The position numbers and the translations under genes are program-made. Below the pieces are notes generated by a model that did no database searches, was not told the DNA's origin, and saw nothing but the letters and a program-made list of their open reading frames with translations. 64,000 nt of DNA. Origin: Enoplolaimus lenunculus. Lineage: Eukaryota > Nematoda > Enoplea > Enoplida > Thoracostomopsidae. The DNA lies in the NCBI GenBank assembly GCA_030248215.1, contig JASANG010000809.1, positions 62,001 to 126,000 of the forward strand, given 5' to 3'. Shown here piece by piece: positions 32,761-44,898 of this stretch; position 1 is the stretch's first letter, and each line of letters starts with the position of its first letter.

Positions 32761-35700
32761 TTGTAAAGTCCACTTAAACCGCTTTTCACTTCACACCCTA
32801 CACAGTCCAGCCATAGCATGCACCCATAAGGCGTTTTGTGCCGTTCCGTTTCAAGTACGCTCCATATATATCTACTTTGCCCTGGCCTTTGCGGTTATAA
32901 AGTAAATAAATATATTTCGAGTACACAATATTGAACAGAAAATGTACAGAGTTCACTAGTGTTCACGGTTTATCAAATTTAGGTTTGTGAAAATATGGTC
33001 CGCTAAGTCGCTGATACGAACGCTTGAGTATTTGTTTACATTTAGGCTTTTGGCTAAATTCACAAGGGGCACAAAACCGCACGCCTGACCCAGCTTTGTA
33101 TATTGAAAGATAAATTAATATTTTCGGACTGCACTATGTGTAGATTGTTTTCAATTTGATCGGTGTGCTATAAGTTACGCGATGGGTTCTACCAAACTTT
33201 ATAGCGGTTATAGGATTAGGCCTACAAGCTTTAGCAGTCGTATAGTTAAACGTGAAAAGTCCTATAAACTCATTAACTTCAAAGATTTAAGATCAATTTT
33301 AAGGGTTGTCATATGATCCGGAAAATTTTGCCATATATTACGCTTAGATTAAAAGTTAAATGTAATTATCATGTGATTATTAATATTTACCAAATTAACA
33401 CTTTTTAAACAAAGTTTTTTAGTTCCTGATTGCGTTGATACTTTACAACGATAAATATGCACGGTCACCCGTTTTAAGAAATTGTCTCTAAAGAAATTTT
33501 CTACGTATATAGGCATGATAGGAAATATATGGTACATTAGCTGTGGTTAAACGTGAAAACAAATGAGACGAACCAGTGGCTTTTTTCTTAATTTTGTACC
33601 TAAAAATTTAAACAAAATTAATATTTGCCCCTAAGGTTATTTGTTTTTATTTACAACGAAGTATTGAATAGGTCGATAATTAGCTGTTTCGTGGACGAAA
33701 TGGGATAATATGGTTGTTGTACACGTTCAGCCACAATTAAAATTCTGCCGTAGGCTTTGATAAAGGTTCAGGCAAAAGTTTTGGTTTCAGTTTAGGTTTA
33801 GGCAACCGTTTTCCGAACTCCGTGCCTATTAAACTTGAGCTTATGCATGTGGGTGGCAGGCGAATGTGTTCAATAGCCGACAGTTTGTAACGATTGTTTG
33901 AACGATATATGACGTGCTATTACCAGGGACGAAGCCGAAAGGGGGCAATGATGACTGTGGCCCCATGGATGTTAAATATTTTCTTATGCTGAGGTACTAC
34001 CTTGTTGAATAGTCGTTGAAAAAACTGCCAATTTTAGTTTAAAGAGTCAGTATTTTAGTCGTTTTCTCGGCGCTCACGGCTCTTATCATTTATAATTGAT
34101 TGGTACACCATTATTTATTTCCACTGCTTTACAGATACAAAGCTAGTTCCACGAACAATGAATAAATTTCCTGTTGCCTTCCGTTTTTGACGAACCCGTA
34201 GGCCAAACAGGGCCGCAGGGGAAGCAGATCGGCCAAGAAAAATTTTCACCGAATTGAGAAAAGTTTCAAAATCGCTTGTAAGTTAACCCGAAACATTTGT
34301 ATGCTGCACGTTAAAATTTATCAACGCAAATCGCAACGAGAGCAACATTCGTTCCTGGCTTTGTGTGCAACAACAACATAAAACCCATGATTCGTTTCGA
34401 TTGATTGCATAGAAGATAACTTTTAGATAATCATTCTAAATCCGGGTATACAAGACTAGCTATGACGTAAAACAGATGTAGAGATGCTAGATAGAAGAAG
34501 TCTATTCAAAACGTATGGCTTCACTTAAGTATAGAAACGTAGTTTTCGATGTTAGCTGTTCTAGTTTTTTTTTGTAAGAGAATAGACATATCAGTTTGAT
34601 TTTTATTCACGGGAAGCATGATGCAAACGGAATTTCGATCCCAATTAGAATTTTGATTCAAAGCAAGTTTCGATTCTGACATAATCCAATCGGATTTTAC
34701 ACTTATTTTTTGACCACGTATGGAACATTGATTCACGTTAAATATAGGGGCCTGGGTACTGGGAGACACACGAATTAGTTCAGAATATCATAGGAACCTC
34801 AACTGGTAAGGGCTTTTTGTGATGTATAAGTTTATTTATTAACACTGTACATTGTATTCAATGATGAATTGCACCTATGCGAATAAACCGAAACTTAATT
34901 TAACAAACAATACCCACAGAAAAATACCTACTGAAATTGTCCCACATAGGTCTATATTCTTAATATGGTTCAGTTGTAAGGTTCCAATCAGTTTTAGGCT
35001 CAGGATAAAGCTATAGGTTTACGCTTAAACTGATTAGCTTATAGGCTAAAACTCGAATCAGAGTGAGGTAATGTTTTAAACTCAGAAAAAATTGATTCGC
35101 TAGCTATTTTGATTATAATCCACTAATTGGAACTTAAAGTGTATGCTTAAGACATAGGCTTTGGCTTAGGATTACGCTCAGGCTTAGGCATTGGGTTAGG
35201 GTTAGGGTTTGGCGTGGCAGACCAGTAGACTGGAACACTGGTACACTGGAAGACTGGGACAATGGGAGACTAAGGCACAGCGAGACTGGGACACTGGGTA
35301 ACCGAAACACTGGTAGCCCGGAAAACTACACTGGAGAATTTCCAGTAGGCAGCCACTACAATACACTTGGGCCTCTGTATTTATAGAAAATATTCACCTA
35401 GCGCCAAGGAGATGCAGTGCACCAAATTGTACATATCTGCCGGTGCTATAAGTCAGAAAGTAAAAAGGCGCCGCCTACCCTCGGCAACTTTCTGCTTATG
35501 CGGTTGAAAAATATTCAAATGTGATGTAGTACGCTAGGCCCGCGACTGGGGTAGGTTCGTTCCAAAGTCACCAACACAGGGAATCACGGGGATCCGCAAA
35601 ATCAGTAGTCTCCCCAATATAGCCGAGTCAGATTGTACACATCTTTCGAGACAGCAACTTCACTTAGCTCAAAAGTATTCCACTGAAGAGAGAAGATCCA

Positions 35701-36445
35701 GCCGAGCACCTTAAGCTTAAGCGTTCTCTCAAACTGCCAATCACCGAAATCCGCGCACAAACCGAATCACCCATACTGTAAGATCCTACCTACAGATCTG
35801 ACTAGAAAATGCACATTGTCACCCTACCGTGTGACAATCAAGCAAAGTTAAGCCGGCGCGAATAACCGTGAGTTATGAGCGCCGCAAATTTTCCATCGCG
35901 CTTAATTTCACGTAACAAATCACATCGGCCTAAGTTACGAAATCTCACAGGCGCCGCTAAAACAACGAATTCCAGAATTCTAAACGCGCCGAATAATTTG
36001 ACAGAAAAGACAACAGCCGAAAATGTTTTCGGCTTGCGAACAATCAATCTATGAACTCAAACTGGCTAAAAATCTCAAACGATGCTGGATAAAACAATTG
36101 AAATATCCGGGTCCGGTTAACATCTAAATTAACACATTCAAAACTCAGGCAACTCAGCTCAACCTAAGCTCAGCGCATGCGTGACTAGCGTAAGCACTCA
36201 GAGACACGAGAAAAATGCGGGTTAATTCAACGACGATATTTACAAAGAAACGGGGGCGGGGCGGTAGTCCCGGACCCGACATCTAACGTAAATAATTAAA
36301 TGTGTACGTGTGAGGTAAATGCTATGTGCAGGAACTCAACCTATTAATTTATTAGCAAAACAACATATAACGCTGGGTTAGGAAAACTAACACCCACATT
36401 CTGGCAACGAGTACACCCGAACTAAAGAAACAGCACAAATCTTAC
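32761..36445. other. Intergenic, mostly featureless
   Basis: Degenerate TTAGGC tracts at about 33750-33810 and 35150-35210, the latter containing GGGTTAGGGTTAGGG, and a short ACTGGAACACTGG-type array at 35220-35330. From about 35.4 kb the GC content rises toward the candidate exons at 36.4 kb. A minus-strand frame at 35838-36047 could hold a downstream exon but has no independent support. Confidence 0.35.
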
Positions 36446-36601
36446 CAGCGCATCCTCCTCGGCGTTACGCATTCGCAGAGCCTCGAGCTCAGCTTCGACC
36501 TCAGGCGTTAAGTGAGCTACCGCCCACCGAACCCCAGATGTGGAAGGCTGAAACTCGTCAGCTTCAGGATTTAGCGGGGACGACGGTGTACTCCTTGCCA
36601 T
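36446..36601 (-). CDS. Candidate first coding exon, unrecognised (52 codons)
   Basis: An ATG at 36601, with an in-frame TAA shortly upstream, opens 52 codons (MARSTPSSPLNPEADEFQPS onward, then EVEAELEALRMRNAEED) and runs into a good donor, CTGGTAAGA. The composition (acidic, with a short amphipathic helix) looks protein-like and the region is GC-richer than its surroundings. No homologue comes to mind. It could be a start exon of a gene continuing left, or chance. Confidence 0.4.
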
Positions 36602-36781
36602 TTCAACCGAGCGACGTTAATTGCCTATGTATAACGTTAGTTATGATTCTACACTACGGCTAAAAACAAATTTCGCAAAAATCTACAAGCCAGCTCGGAC
36701 CCTCTCGATAGTCTCAAGAGCCGTTAAACACCGGTGTAAAGCAATGACCATGGTGTAAGCAAGAATATAAACAACTCTTAC

Positions 36782-36961
36782 CAATAATTCAGGGACGACC
36801 GATTCGGGCCGTGGTAACGGCCGAATCTGCGGATTTGCTTGTGACAACCCGGACCAGAACGGGGATTCCGCCGCTGACCAGTGACACCAATCCTCCCCGG
36901 TCGCCCAGGTCCAACTCCGCTGCTGCCGCAGGGAGTTATTCACACCCGCAGAATTTGGCAT
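36782..36961 (-). CDS. Candidate alternative first exon, unrecognised (60 codons)
   Basis: The frame MPNSAGVNNSLRQQRSWTWA to RPESVVPELL ends, like the exon at 36446-36601, exactly in phase 0 at a GTAAGA donor. Two Met-starting exons with the same donor phase in tandem would fit alternative first exons. On the plus strand an equally open frame exists (36811-36996), so the strand is not settled. Confidence 0.3.
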
Positions 36962-37653
36962 TACTCAAAATCCCACAAAAGCACAGAAAAGAGTAATACA
37001 AAGCAACTTTTCGAACAGGAAAAATCAAACCACTCTATCCTCAGAAAGTGAAATTCTCCCCCGTCAGCGGCGGACACACGAAAAATCTTATAGGATATGC
37101 AAAATTAAGTATTTTGCATAACCGGTTTCGGCAGCCGATCTCCTACTTGGTTTCTAAAACCCGAACGAAAACTATCCAAAATCGTACACACGCCTCCTAC
37201 GCAAACCGTGTATTAATTAACACACATAAAATACACCGATAATGAAAATTTCAAAATTCCACGTATAATACACAAGAAAACTCATTAAAACGCCGCCATA
37301 TTGTTAACAAGCCAAAGAAACGATTATTTAACATAGCTAATAATCACACAAAATTTCGATGGTAATCGAAATTTTTCTGTAGGTTTTCAAATACGCAGAA
37401 AACGAAAATTTCGCTAGAATTAAGTGTTTTTAGATGCATTCCATCAAATTCAGCACATTTACAAACCTATTACACACTTTTACAACTAAAATATCTGAAT
37501 TTGGTAAAATTCAGATCAAAACAATATTTCACAAAATTCGAGTTATCCGAAACTACTGTTTTCGACCCAAAAACACTGAAATTAGTTTCGAATCAACGCA
37601 ATATCACCTATTCAGAACTGTTTTCATACTTTCCGGGCCACGAGAGCACTTAC

Positions 37654-38086
37654 AGCTCCAACCGGACAGATCTGAAAAGTCTGCTTAACATTTCGATTTT
37701 CAGCAATTGTCCAACCTGTGCACACATGCCCGTAGCAACTCTCCAGGACACCGAAACTTCAAGGGCTGCGTATTTTGGCTCAGAGCCTTCCGAATCAAAG
37801 CTGTGTCTACCGACACAAGCTTGCACGGGGTCTTTCCGCCGAGATATTATTCCCAGAATTTCTATGCAGCCCGAGAGCTCACACATTTTCACAGAAATGT
37901 GATTCCAGCTGCCGAAAGCCTAAATCTACTAAGATTTAGAGGCGCTGGGTGCAGTGACATCTGTACAGGTGCGTACGATGGCACTCTGACATACCAATGT
38001 GGGCTGGTGTATAAGATACATCTCTCGTATTGGAAACTTTCTGGTTTCTGCTTCGAGGCTAAACGTTCCAGTTTTTGTTTAGCCAT
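37654..38086 (-). CDS. Candidate two-exon start of an unrecognised gene
   Basis: Exon 38086-37995 (MAKQKLERLASKQKPESFQY onward, donor GGTATGT) joins in phase over an 86-base intron to exon 37908-37654 (WNHISVKMCELSGCIEILGI onward, donor CTGTAAGTG). That gives 115 codons, continuing left. Two strong donors and an in-phase join favour it. Against it are open plus-strand frames of 133 and 127 codons over the same bases and no known homologue. Confidence 0.33.
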
Positions 38087-41000
38087 GTAAACTACACATA
38101 TTCGAATATATGAACGACTAAAATCAAAATATACTAGTTCTATTTAGGGTATGGGAGAACGCAGGTATGGCAATGGGTGGCGGCTTCAATCCCCGCTAGG
38201 TTTCCTAACGCAATATTTATACTGGTTTAGGATGCAGAGTAAAAAATTGCAAAAAATATTACTGCAGTTAGTATATATATTTTTCGTCCACGAGATTGAT
38301 CATCCCACTTGCACAACCCACCGTAATGTTCTGGCGGTGCCCCTGAACCTGCTTATTCTAACGCATACAAAACCAGAAAAGCCTACGTTTTATCGAGTCT
38401 AGTTTTATGTTTAGTTTAGATGTCAATGTGTATTGAATCGTATAGGGCGTGAAGAACTATAGCGAGTGAAAAGTTTCTCATGATATATATTTGACGAGTT
38501 AAACTTTCGCTCTGTGACAATATTTTTCTATCAGCTCAACTGGTGTTGAATTTTGTTTTCAACAAATTTGACAGACTATTATCCTAATACGTTTTACAGA
38601 TATTTTGTTTAAGTAAGAAAAACTTTTCTGTGCATCATTGGTTGAAATATTTTTCCAGTCTGCGTACAATTTTTTGGCAAAATTTCTAATTTCAATGTTA
38701 TGTTTTTTTATCTGCACACATTGGTAAATAGCAGATTTGATGGTTTACGATGTCTTAAAATAAACATGTCAGAATTTCTGTATGACGTGACTCTGCACCA
38801 AAGCGCAGCATAACAGACTCAGCTGTCTTAAAATTGTTGATTACGGCGAAAAAATTGCTAAAAGTTTCGTCAGTCAGCAGTTTGTTTTTTACAGAACGCA
38901 ACTTAAGCATGCGAGACATTTATTGATTTCGTTACTCTATTGAAACTTGCATCTCAAAATATTATTTTTGTAAAGTAAGATGAGTTGTTTTTAAGAAGAT
39001 ATATACAGTAATTTATTCTTAACAAACCCCTCTGTTGTGGTTCGATGTCACCCACCGGTGAATCAGATGGGGCTATGCCAACCGTTTTTAATTAGATAAT
39101 AATTGAATGCATTATAGATTTCCCGGCCCATGTATAGAGCAGGTATCTGTCAATTTTCCAGGTAGTATCCGATATTCCCAAAATCACAATATTTCGGGTA
39201 CTATCCTAACTTTTCTTGTGAAATCCAAATATCTTGGCAAAATCAGAATGGGCTTGGGTTCAGGCTGCTTATGTTCTAGCTCTGGTTTAGGTTTAGTCTC
39301 ATTCGTAAGTTTGAAGTATCCAGAGCTTCCCACAATCCCAATTTGCCAGTTATTAATTGACCGAACACCAACTAGTTTACAGATTAATTAACAAATTATA
39401 CGATAATACTGCAAGCTACGCTCATTTTAAACACAGCAATAGGTCGTTAGCTTATAACTTTACCATTAAGTAGTAGGACTTAATTTCATTTGAATACGCA
39501 CAAAAATTTAAGTAATCGTTACGATGATGCTGTAGTCATGTTTAATTCTATTTTTCCATATTACTTTTAAGTTAGGAACGTTTTGCGACACTGTTTCAAA
39601 GGGATTTAAAACTAAAATGACTCCTAACTTCTCTGTCCCAGTACTGTTAAAACATATGCGCTTCGCGACCACAAAGATATTTCTTTAACAATAGGTTAAA
39701 TAATATGCAACGTACCCTGCCGCTGGAAACCAGTACTTGCATGCATTTATTTCACATGTAAAAGAACTAACTGTTTAGCTATGTATTTTTTGACATTTTG
39801 TTGGCCAAATCTCAGCTTCGTCGCCTTTATTCTTATCTGTCCCACGTCTCATGTTACACCGCGAGCCTTCGAACGTAACATTTCGTCAGGCAAAAATAAT
39901 CTTTCGTCCCTTTTTAGGTTAATGCTAAATATTCACACAGTGGGACGTCATTTAGCCGTTCCAAAACCGAAATATCGGTGTAACTAAACACAATTGATAT
40001 ATTTTTTGCCGCAGGCGTTCGTACATGTTTTCAATTCTTAGCCACAATGCTACAAAAACATGGCCCCTTAGCCAAAAAACTCGACATTTCAGGCAATGGC
40101 TAAAAATGCGATTTCAAGGGTGATCCGGCTATTTCCATTCAAATAAATTTAAATATATAAATCAATTTTTTTTCTCAGTTAACATATATTTGTTAGTAAA
40201 ACCGAATTTTTTTCAAACCGCTGAGGGCCGACAGCACCATAGGGCCCCGTCTGACCACGCCCCTGCCATAAAGGACCCTGACTATATATGGTTGTACGGC
40301 CTTCGCCTAGAACTGTCCTTCGAGCCCACAACTGCACGGCGTTCGTGTGTATATAAACGAATCGGTTGTATTGGTTTTTCGCCAATGCCTATCTGGTTAT
40401 ATACGAAGGGGAATGGCCAAGGTTTCAGTTTGCGAAGCCATATCCATATGCATAACAAAAGCTTTTGTCGTTTATTAACATCCAGAAGGTTATTCTGATG
40501 TCAGTTTTAAATGTGATTATTTCTTGCCTCTTTTGAAATTTCAAGAGGGAACATATCCTTTTATCTTGGCACTTGTATACGCCCCTGGCTATAAAGGCAA
40601 TATATTCCTTCGTGGTGTGTTTTTTCTTTTGTCATTTGGGCTTATTTCTGGTTTGTGGCGTAGCGAGACACCCAAAAGCCAGTAGTAGTAGTAGTAACAG
40701 GGTAGGGTTTGTGTATTAAGTGTAAAGCGCCGGTTCTTTGATTTACAGGGCAAAAACATTTACGTTTTTAAAGTAGTGTCGTTTGTGAGTGTTACAGGGA
40801 TTTTTTATGATTTTACGTTTGTTTTCTGGCTGTACGCTTTTCGTCATCAGAATAGCGATGGAGATGGTTTATATGCATATATATACCCTATACGATGCGG
40901 TGTCTTATCTCGATATACCGTCGGGCCCGAAGCCAATGGAAGACCAAAGGGCTTAGCGTCTGCTCTACAAAACGTTGTCTTTCGTAAGAAACTTTCAGAA

Positions 41001-41528
41001 CAACTTGTAGCCTTGGTACCTTCAACCGCATGCAATTCCTGAAATAGTTTTACGCCCCAGCAGGTTGAACTGGCTACGGCCTGTGTGCATAGTAACGTTT
41101 GTCAAAGCCAGAAGCCAAATGCATGCCAAATGGCAAATCTGGACGCCAAATATTGCGGAAATACGAGCAAACCCTCGTTAACAAAAAGTCGAACGCTAAT
41201 TTTGTATTCACTTTGGTACAGAAATTTAATTCTGTGCTATAATTTTGGTCATGATTTTTATTGATACCGAACAAAATTACAATCCCATTAGGCGTGAGTG
41301 CATCTGCAAAGCCACGTTTCTGTCCAATGTTTACTTTAAATGATTGCCCTATACGATTTGTATATTTTTATTAGTTCAAATACAATTTTGAAATTTAAAT
41401 TCAAATGTTTTTTTGTATTTTATCCAGATTATAGGTTTAAAACGATCCAACAGCGGTTAGTGTTTAATATTGTAGAAAGCTGTTCAATTTCTAGAAAGCG
41501 GTCTGAGAGTCTATATTCTGTTTGAATT
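38087..41528. other. Intergenic, no gene recognised
   Basis: AT-rich. A short ACCACGCCCCTGCC segment near 40252 and a GTATACGCCCCTGGCTATAA segment near 40573 look like remnants of the GTAGCCAGG repeat family. The frames at 40190-40498 and 40776-41042 have no family resemblance. Confidence 0.3.
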
Positions 41529-41700
41529 ATTAACCCTTGTTCACATGAATATTTTCTGTTTGGTATAAAAGGTACTACTTTCAAGCCAGGGATTCGAATT
41601 GAGCCCGCAAGTGGCCGCTTACGTTTTGTGAAGATTTTGTACTGCTGATGTGTGTAGGCGTATATTATATAAACGCTGCGCATTGTGTATTAATTCACGT
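41529..41700 (-). mobile_element. Diverged, shortened relative of the TTAA-flanked MITE
   Basis: Reads inward as TTAACCCTTGTTCACATGAA, TATTTTCTGTTT, then GGGATTCGAATTGAG, which matches the inverted right half of the family including its B box. The left half is poorly conserved. A TTAA near 41690 may mark the other end. It is clearly older than the three good copies. Confidence 0.5.
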
Positions 41701-42309
41701 ACACAAATATGTAACTCTTAAATTGCTCACAGTCTACTCTTTGCGAAAAGAGGTTAATAAAATCGCTGATATTACGAAATTTGCCTGAATGTCAATTGCG
41801 AAGCAAGACAATAAATACTGGTCGACAAAAATTAATATTAGCAGCGAGAATATGTCATTTACCTTTGGTTGTCTTATTATGTGTCCTTTTCTACATACTT
41901 CAGCCGGTACTGAACTTCAATCATATTTCGCACGTTCTCGTTGAGTACTCGATGGTGTGAACAGCGACAAGTACAAAAAATAGATAGGGCAATTTATCCC
42001 CTTTGAAAATTTCTGAAGGAACAAGAAAAAAAGTACGTTTAAATGTTTTAAAATAACCTGCTGAATTTTCAGAGGACAAATCTTTTTTGTCAGTCGAGAC
42101 GGTCGCTCGCAAAATAATTTGAAATGCTGTATTCCCTCCTGAAATAAAATCCTGCTTACGCCCATGGCTGTGTATTCAAATAGAACTCTAAGCTGACGTA
42201 ACGCTTAAAACTCGAACAAATGATTATAGTTCGTGGAATGAAAACAATATCAAGCATGTTTTTTATACTGAGTTCACATTTTCGTTGACCAGACGTGGTG
42301 GAACTATTT
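41701..42309. other. Intergenic, no feature recognised
   Basis: A minus-strand frame at 41917-42165 shows no family likeness. Nothing else stands out. Confidence 0.3.
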
Positions 42310-42919
42310 GTATTGACCGAAGTTCGAACACACTTAAGCAATTAAGCTAATATGCAAATTAGTTATTAGCCAACTGTTCATTTATCGGTTTCGGAAGTTT
42401 GTAAACAATTTATTCAGATTCCTCGCACCAAAAAACTCTTTAGTAACCCTAATAATTAGTGAAATATTGCAAAAAGTTCTAATTTAGGCTTATTAATTAT
42501 GCTAATATGCAAATTAGCTATTAGCTAACTATTGAATTATCGGTTTTGAAGGTTCCTAGACAATTTATTCCGATTCATCGCACCCAAAAACCATTTCGTA
42601 CTGAAATTACATTGCTTGTAGCCGTAATAAATAGAGGAATATCTTAAAAAGTCCCAATTTATGTTTAACAAATTATGCAAATTAGCCTGTAACTAATAAA
42701 CGGTTTAAAATTTTAAAACACCGATGCGATGTTAACACCACAGGATGACAGGCTATCAAATGAAAAGAAAGTTTATCAAAATCGGTTTACCGGTTCTTAA
42801 GATTCCTTTCGGACGGATGGACGGACGGACGGACATCCAGGTTTCGACCATCGAGCACAAAATATAAAACGCGTCGCGGAACTACGAGTTTAGCTCTGAG
42901 TTTCGCTTCGCTCAATAAA
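42310..42919 (-). mobile_element. 610-bp GAGCGAAG-ended element, copy 3 (contracted)
   Basis: TATTGACCGAAG at the left and CTTCGCTCAATAAA at the right; minus-strand order as in the other copies (GTCC-rich microsatellite near 42810-42840, ACCGATTTTGATAAACTTTC, then TAATTTGCATA units), but with fewer tandem units. Length differences between copies follow the number of units. Confidence 0.78.
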
Positions 42920-44220
42920 AATGTAAGTACGCTCTCTTTTTATTACCGAAAGCCAACAGATGTTGTACCAGTTTGAATTATAGCGGCATTCCTGGAATTC
43001 TAAAACAATAACATCATAATCCAAATTGGTGTCTAGTACTTTATGCGAATATACGACAATTCGGCGCTCGTCGACTTTTCGCTCAACAGTGTATTATAGC
43101 CTATCAATAATTTTAACCGTAATCCTGAACGTAATTCTAAGTCTGAGTCGAAGCAATATTATCAATACCATACCCGTGTAGCTGTTTAGTTGGGGTTTCT
43201 CAAAAACGTAGAACAAAGTATTTGTACTTTTTAGATGTTTCAATTCTGAATATTCGAAATTGTTTATCTTGAATTTTTATTTCTGTAACTCGCTTAGCTG
43301 ATCTAAGATTTTCCAGCGGGCAAAGATAATTTTATGTTTACATTCAAGCGCATTTTGCAATTTTGCCATATTTTAGGGTTATCAATTGTGTGACAGGAGG
43401 GATATTTATTCAACTAACGCTATATTCGAAACGTTTTTTCAGCTATTTAGCTGGAAAACATATTATATATTTCAGTTGAACAACATATATTTGAAAACTT
43501 CCAGCACGACGGGGCTGGTTTAGGATACAACTTCCATCATTCTTTCTTGAATCCGCAACTGTTTCAGTCACACTTACCAACAACTGCAAAATTGCATCTT
43601 CATCAAGAGTCATTTTTGCATTAAAGATTTCTATATGTTCTATTTTGAATGTCCTTTATGACAGCTTAAATTTATTTATGAAAATATATTATTTCCGCAA
43701 TTCTGTAGAATTTTTTCATATTCAAACAGCTTTGCAACAGATTTCGCTGTTGAGCTTGCGTTCAGGCTTAGAATCAAATCAGATCTTGTGTATCGTCGTA
43801 TGATAATTCCATATTTTAAACTGTGAAATGTCGCCACAATATCTGTGTTTGGTATAAATGAGTGGGCCAATCTGCTAATCAGGCCAATTACCAATTGACC
43901 TAGGTCAATCTGCTATTCGAAGCAAATAACAGTTTGGCCTAGGCCAAATGGCGAATGTGAAATGTCGCAAAACAACAGTGGTTTAACGGTCTTGTTTCCG
44001 TCCAAGTAATCAAATCTGTTGCAAATAACTTTAGTAATATCGATGTACTTTATAGTAATTATTTAACTATCAAAATTAATTTAAGCAAATATTAAAAATT
44101 TTAGCTAATTTCACACATAAGCTATCTGAGTACTTGCCACCACACCTCTTTAACGCCTAATATTAATTGAGCGTTGCACATCACATAACTACTTCATCCT
44201 ATTGTTTCCATCCCATCCAG
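42920..44220. other. Upstream region of the 44.5-kb exon
   Basis: No coding signal. Two 16-base palindromes at 43894-43909 and 43933-43948 are listed separately. The stretch ends in a strong pyrimidine-rich acceptor (TTTCCATCCCATCCAG, ending 44220), so at least its right end is probably intron. Confidence 0.35.
43894..43948. promoter_or_regulatory. Pair of CCTAGG-centred palindromes
   Basis: ATTGACCTAGGTCAAT (43894-43909) and TTTGGCCTAGGCCAAA (43933-43948) are perfect 16-base palindromes. The first contains two AGGTCA half-sites in everted order with no spacer, a possible nuclear-receptor arrangement. A role is only a guess. They lie 510-570 bases upstream of the ATG at 44461. Confidence 0.25.
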
Positions 44221-44360
44221 CACATTACAACGACTGCAGCAACAACGCAACAACAATAACAACAAAAACAACAGCACCGCCACCACAACCAACAACAACG
44301 GCAACACCACCACCAACAGCAGCAGCACAACAACAACAACAACAACAACAACCATAACGG

Positions 44361-44395
<35 letters not shown>

Positions 44396-44460
44396 CGACA
44401 GCAGCAACAATAATAACAACAACAGCAGCAGCAGCAGCAACAATAACAACAACTGTAACA
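44221..44460 (+). repeat. CAA-rich leader upstream of the 44.5-kb coding exon
   Basis: 240 bases of almost pure CAA, CAG and ACC triplets, with very few T or G outside the triplets and no upstream ATG. It lies between a good splice acceptor (CCATCCAG at 44213-44220) and the ATG at 44461, so it may be 5' UTR. CAA repeats are known to be unstructured. Minus-strand frames through it are poly-Leu and poly-Val artefacts. Confidence 0.75.
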
Positions 44461-44898
44461 ATGTCACATTCTAAAGGCGAGTTAGTTGAACTCGAGAAAA
44501 ACGTCAAAAACCTATCACAATGTATGCGTAACGTAATTGAACGGATTGAAACGCTGGAAGGCCTTCATTCAATCCCTTCGGTTCCTCGTGATGTTGACCC
44601 TCCGCTTCAACGATTGTTTGCCTCCAGCGGGCCTGCATCACCTCGGCAAACCGAAACTTGTTCTCCGACGGAAACAAATCTGTTGAATGCAACTGCAGAA
44701 AATGGTCCAACCGGAGTCAACAAAGCAATTTGCAACGACGCAGGAGTTCATCAAAATGGCAAACCGGAGTCCGGCGAAGAATTTCGTACTGTCAATGAAG
44801 AGTACTCAACAGATCCGGATGGAACAATGCGGACAGTGACACGGACGGTGACAACTGCTGTAGTTCGATCGAATACGTATCAAAAGGTTCGTTTTTAA
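44461..44898 (+). CDS. First coding exon or short ORF, unassigned, coiled-coil N-terminus
   Basis: 145 codons. MSHSKGELVELEKNVKNLSQ and the residues up to about 34 form a likely coiled coil (heptad Leu/Val/Ile). A Pro/Ser/Thr-rich part follows, then EEYSTDPDGTMRTVTRTVTT near the end. A coiled coil followed by a DxDGTxRTxT-V-TT segment recalls the N-terminus of delta-catenin/p120 proteins, but that resemblance is weak and no armadillo repeats are found downstream. The frame either stops at 44898 or is spliced at AAGGTTCGT (after codon 143, phase 0, weak donor). It could be the first exon of the plus-strand MAGUK gene 15 kb downstream. Confidence 0.5.
   Translation: MSHSKGELVELEKNVKNLSQCMRNVIERIETLEGLHSIPSVPRDVDPPLQRLFASSGPASPRQTETCSPTETNLLNATAENGPTGVNKAICNDAGVHQNGKPESGEEFRTVNEEYSTDPDGTMRTVTRTVTTAVVRSNTYQKVRF

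Noticed and set aside
37501-38090. Plus-strand frames of 133 and 127 codons
   Set aside because: They overlap each other and the better splice-supported minus-strand exons, and show no family likeness. The strand remains open to doubt.
44199-44507. Minus-strand Val/Leu/Cys-rich frames resembling membrane proteins
   Set aside because: Artefact of the CAA-rich leader read on the opposite strand.
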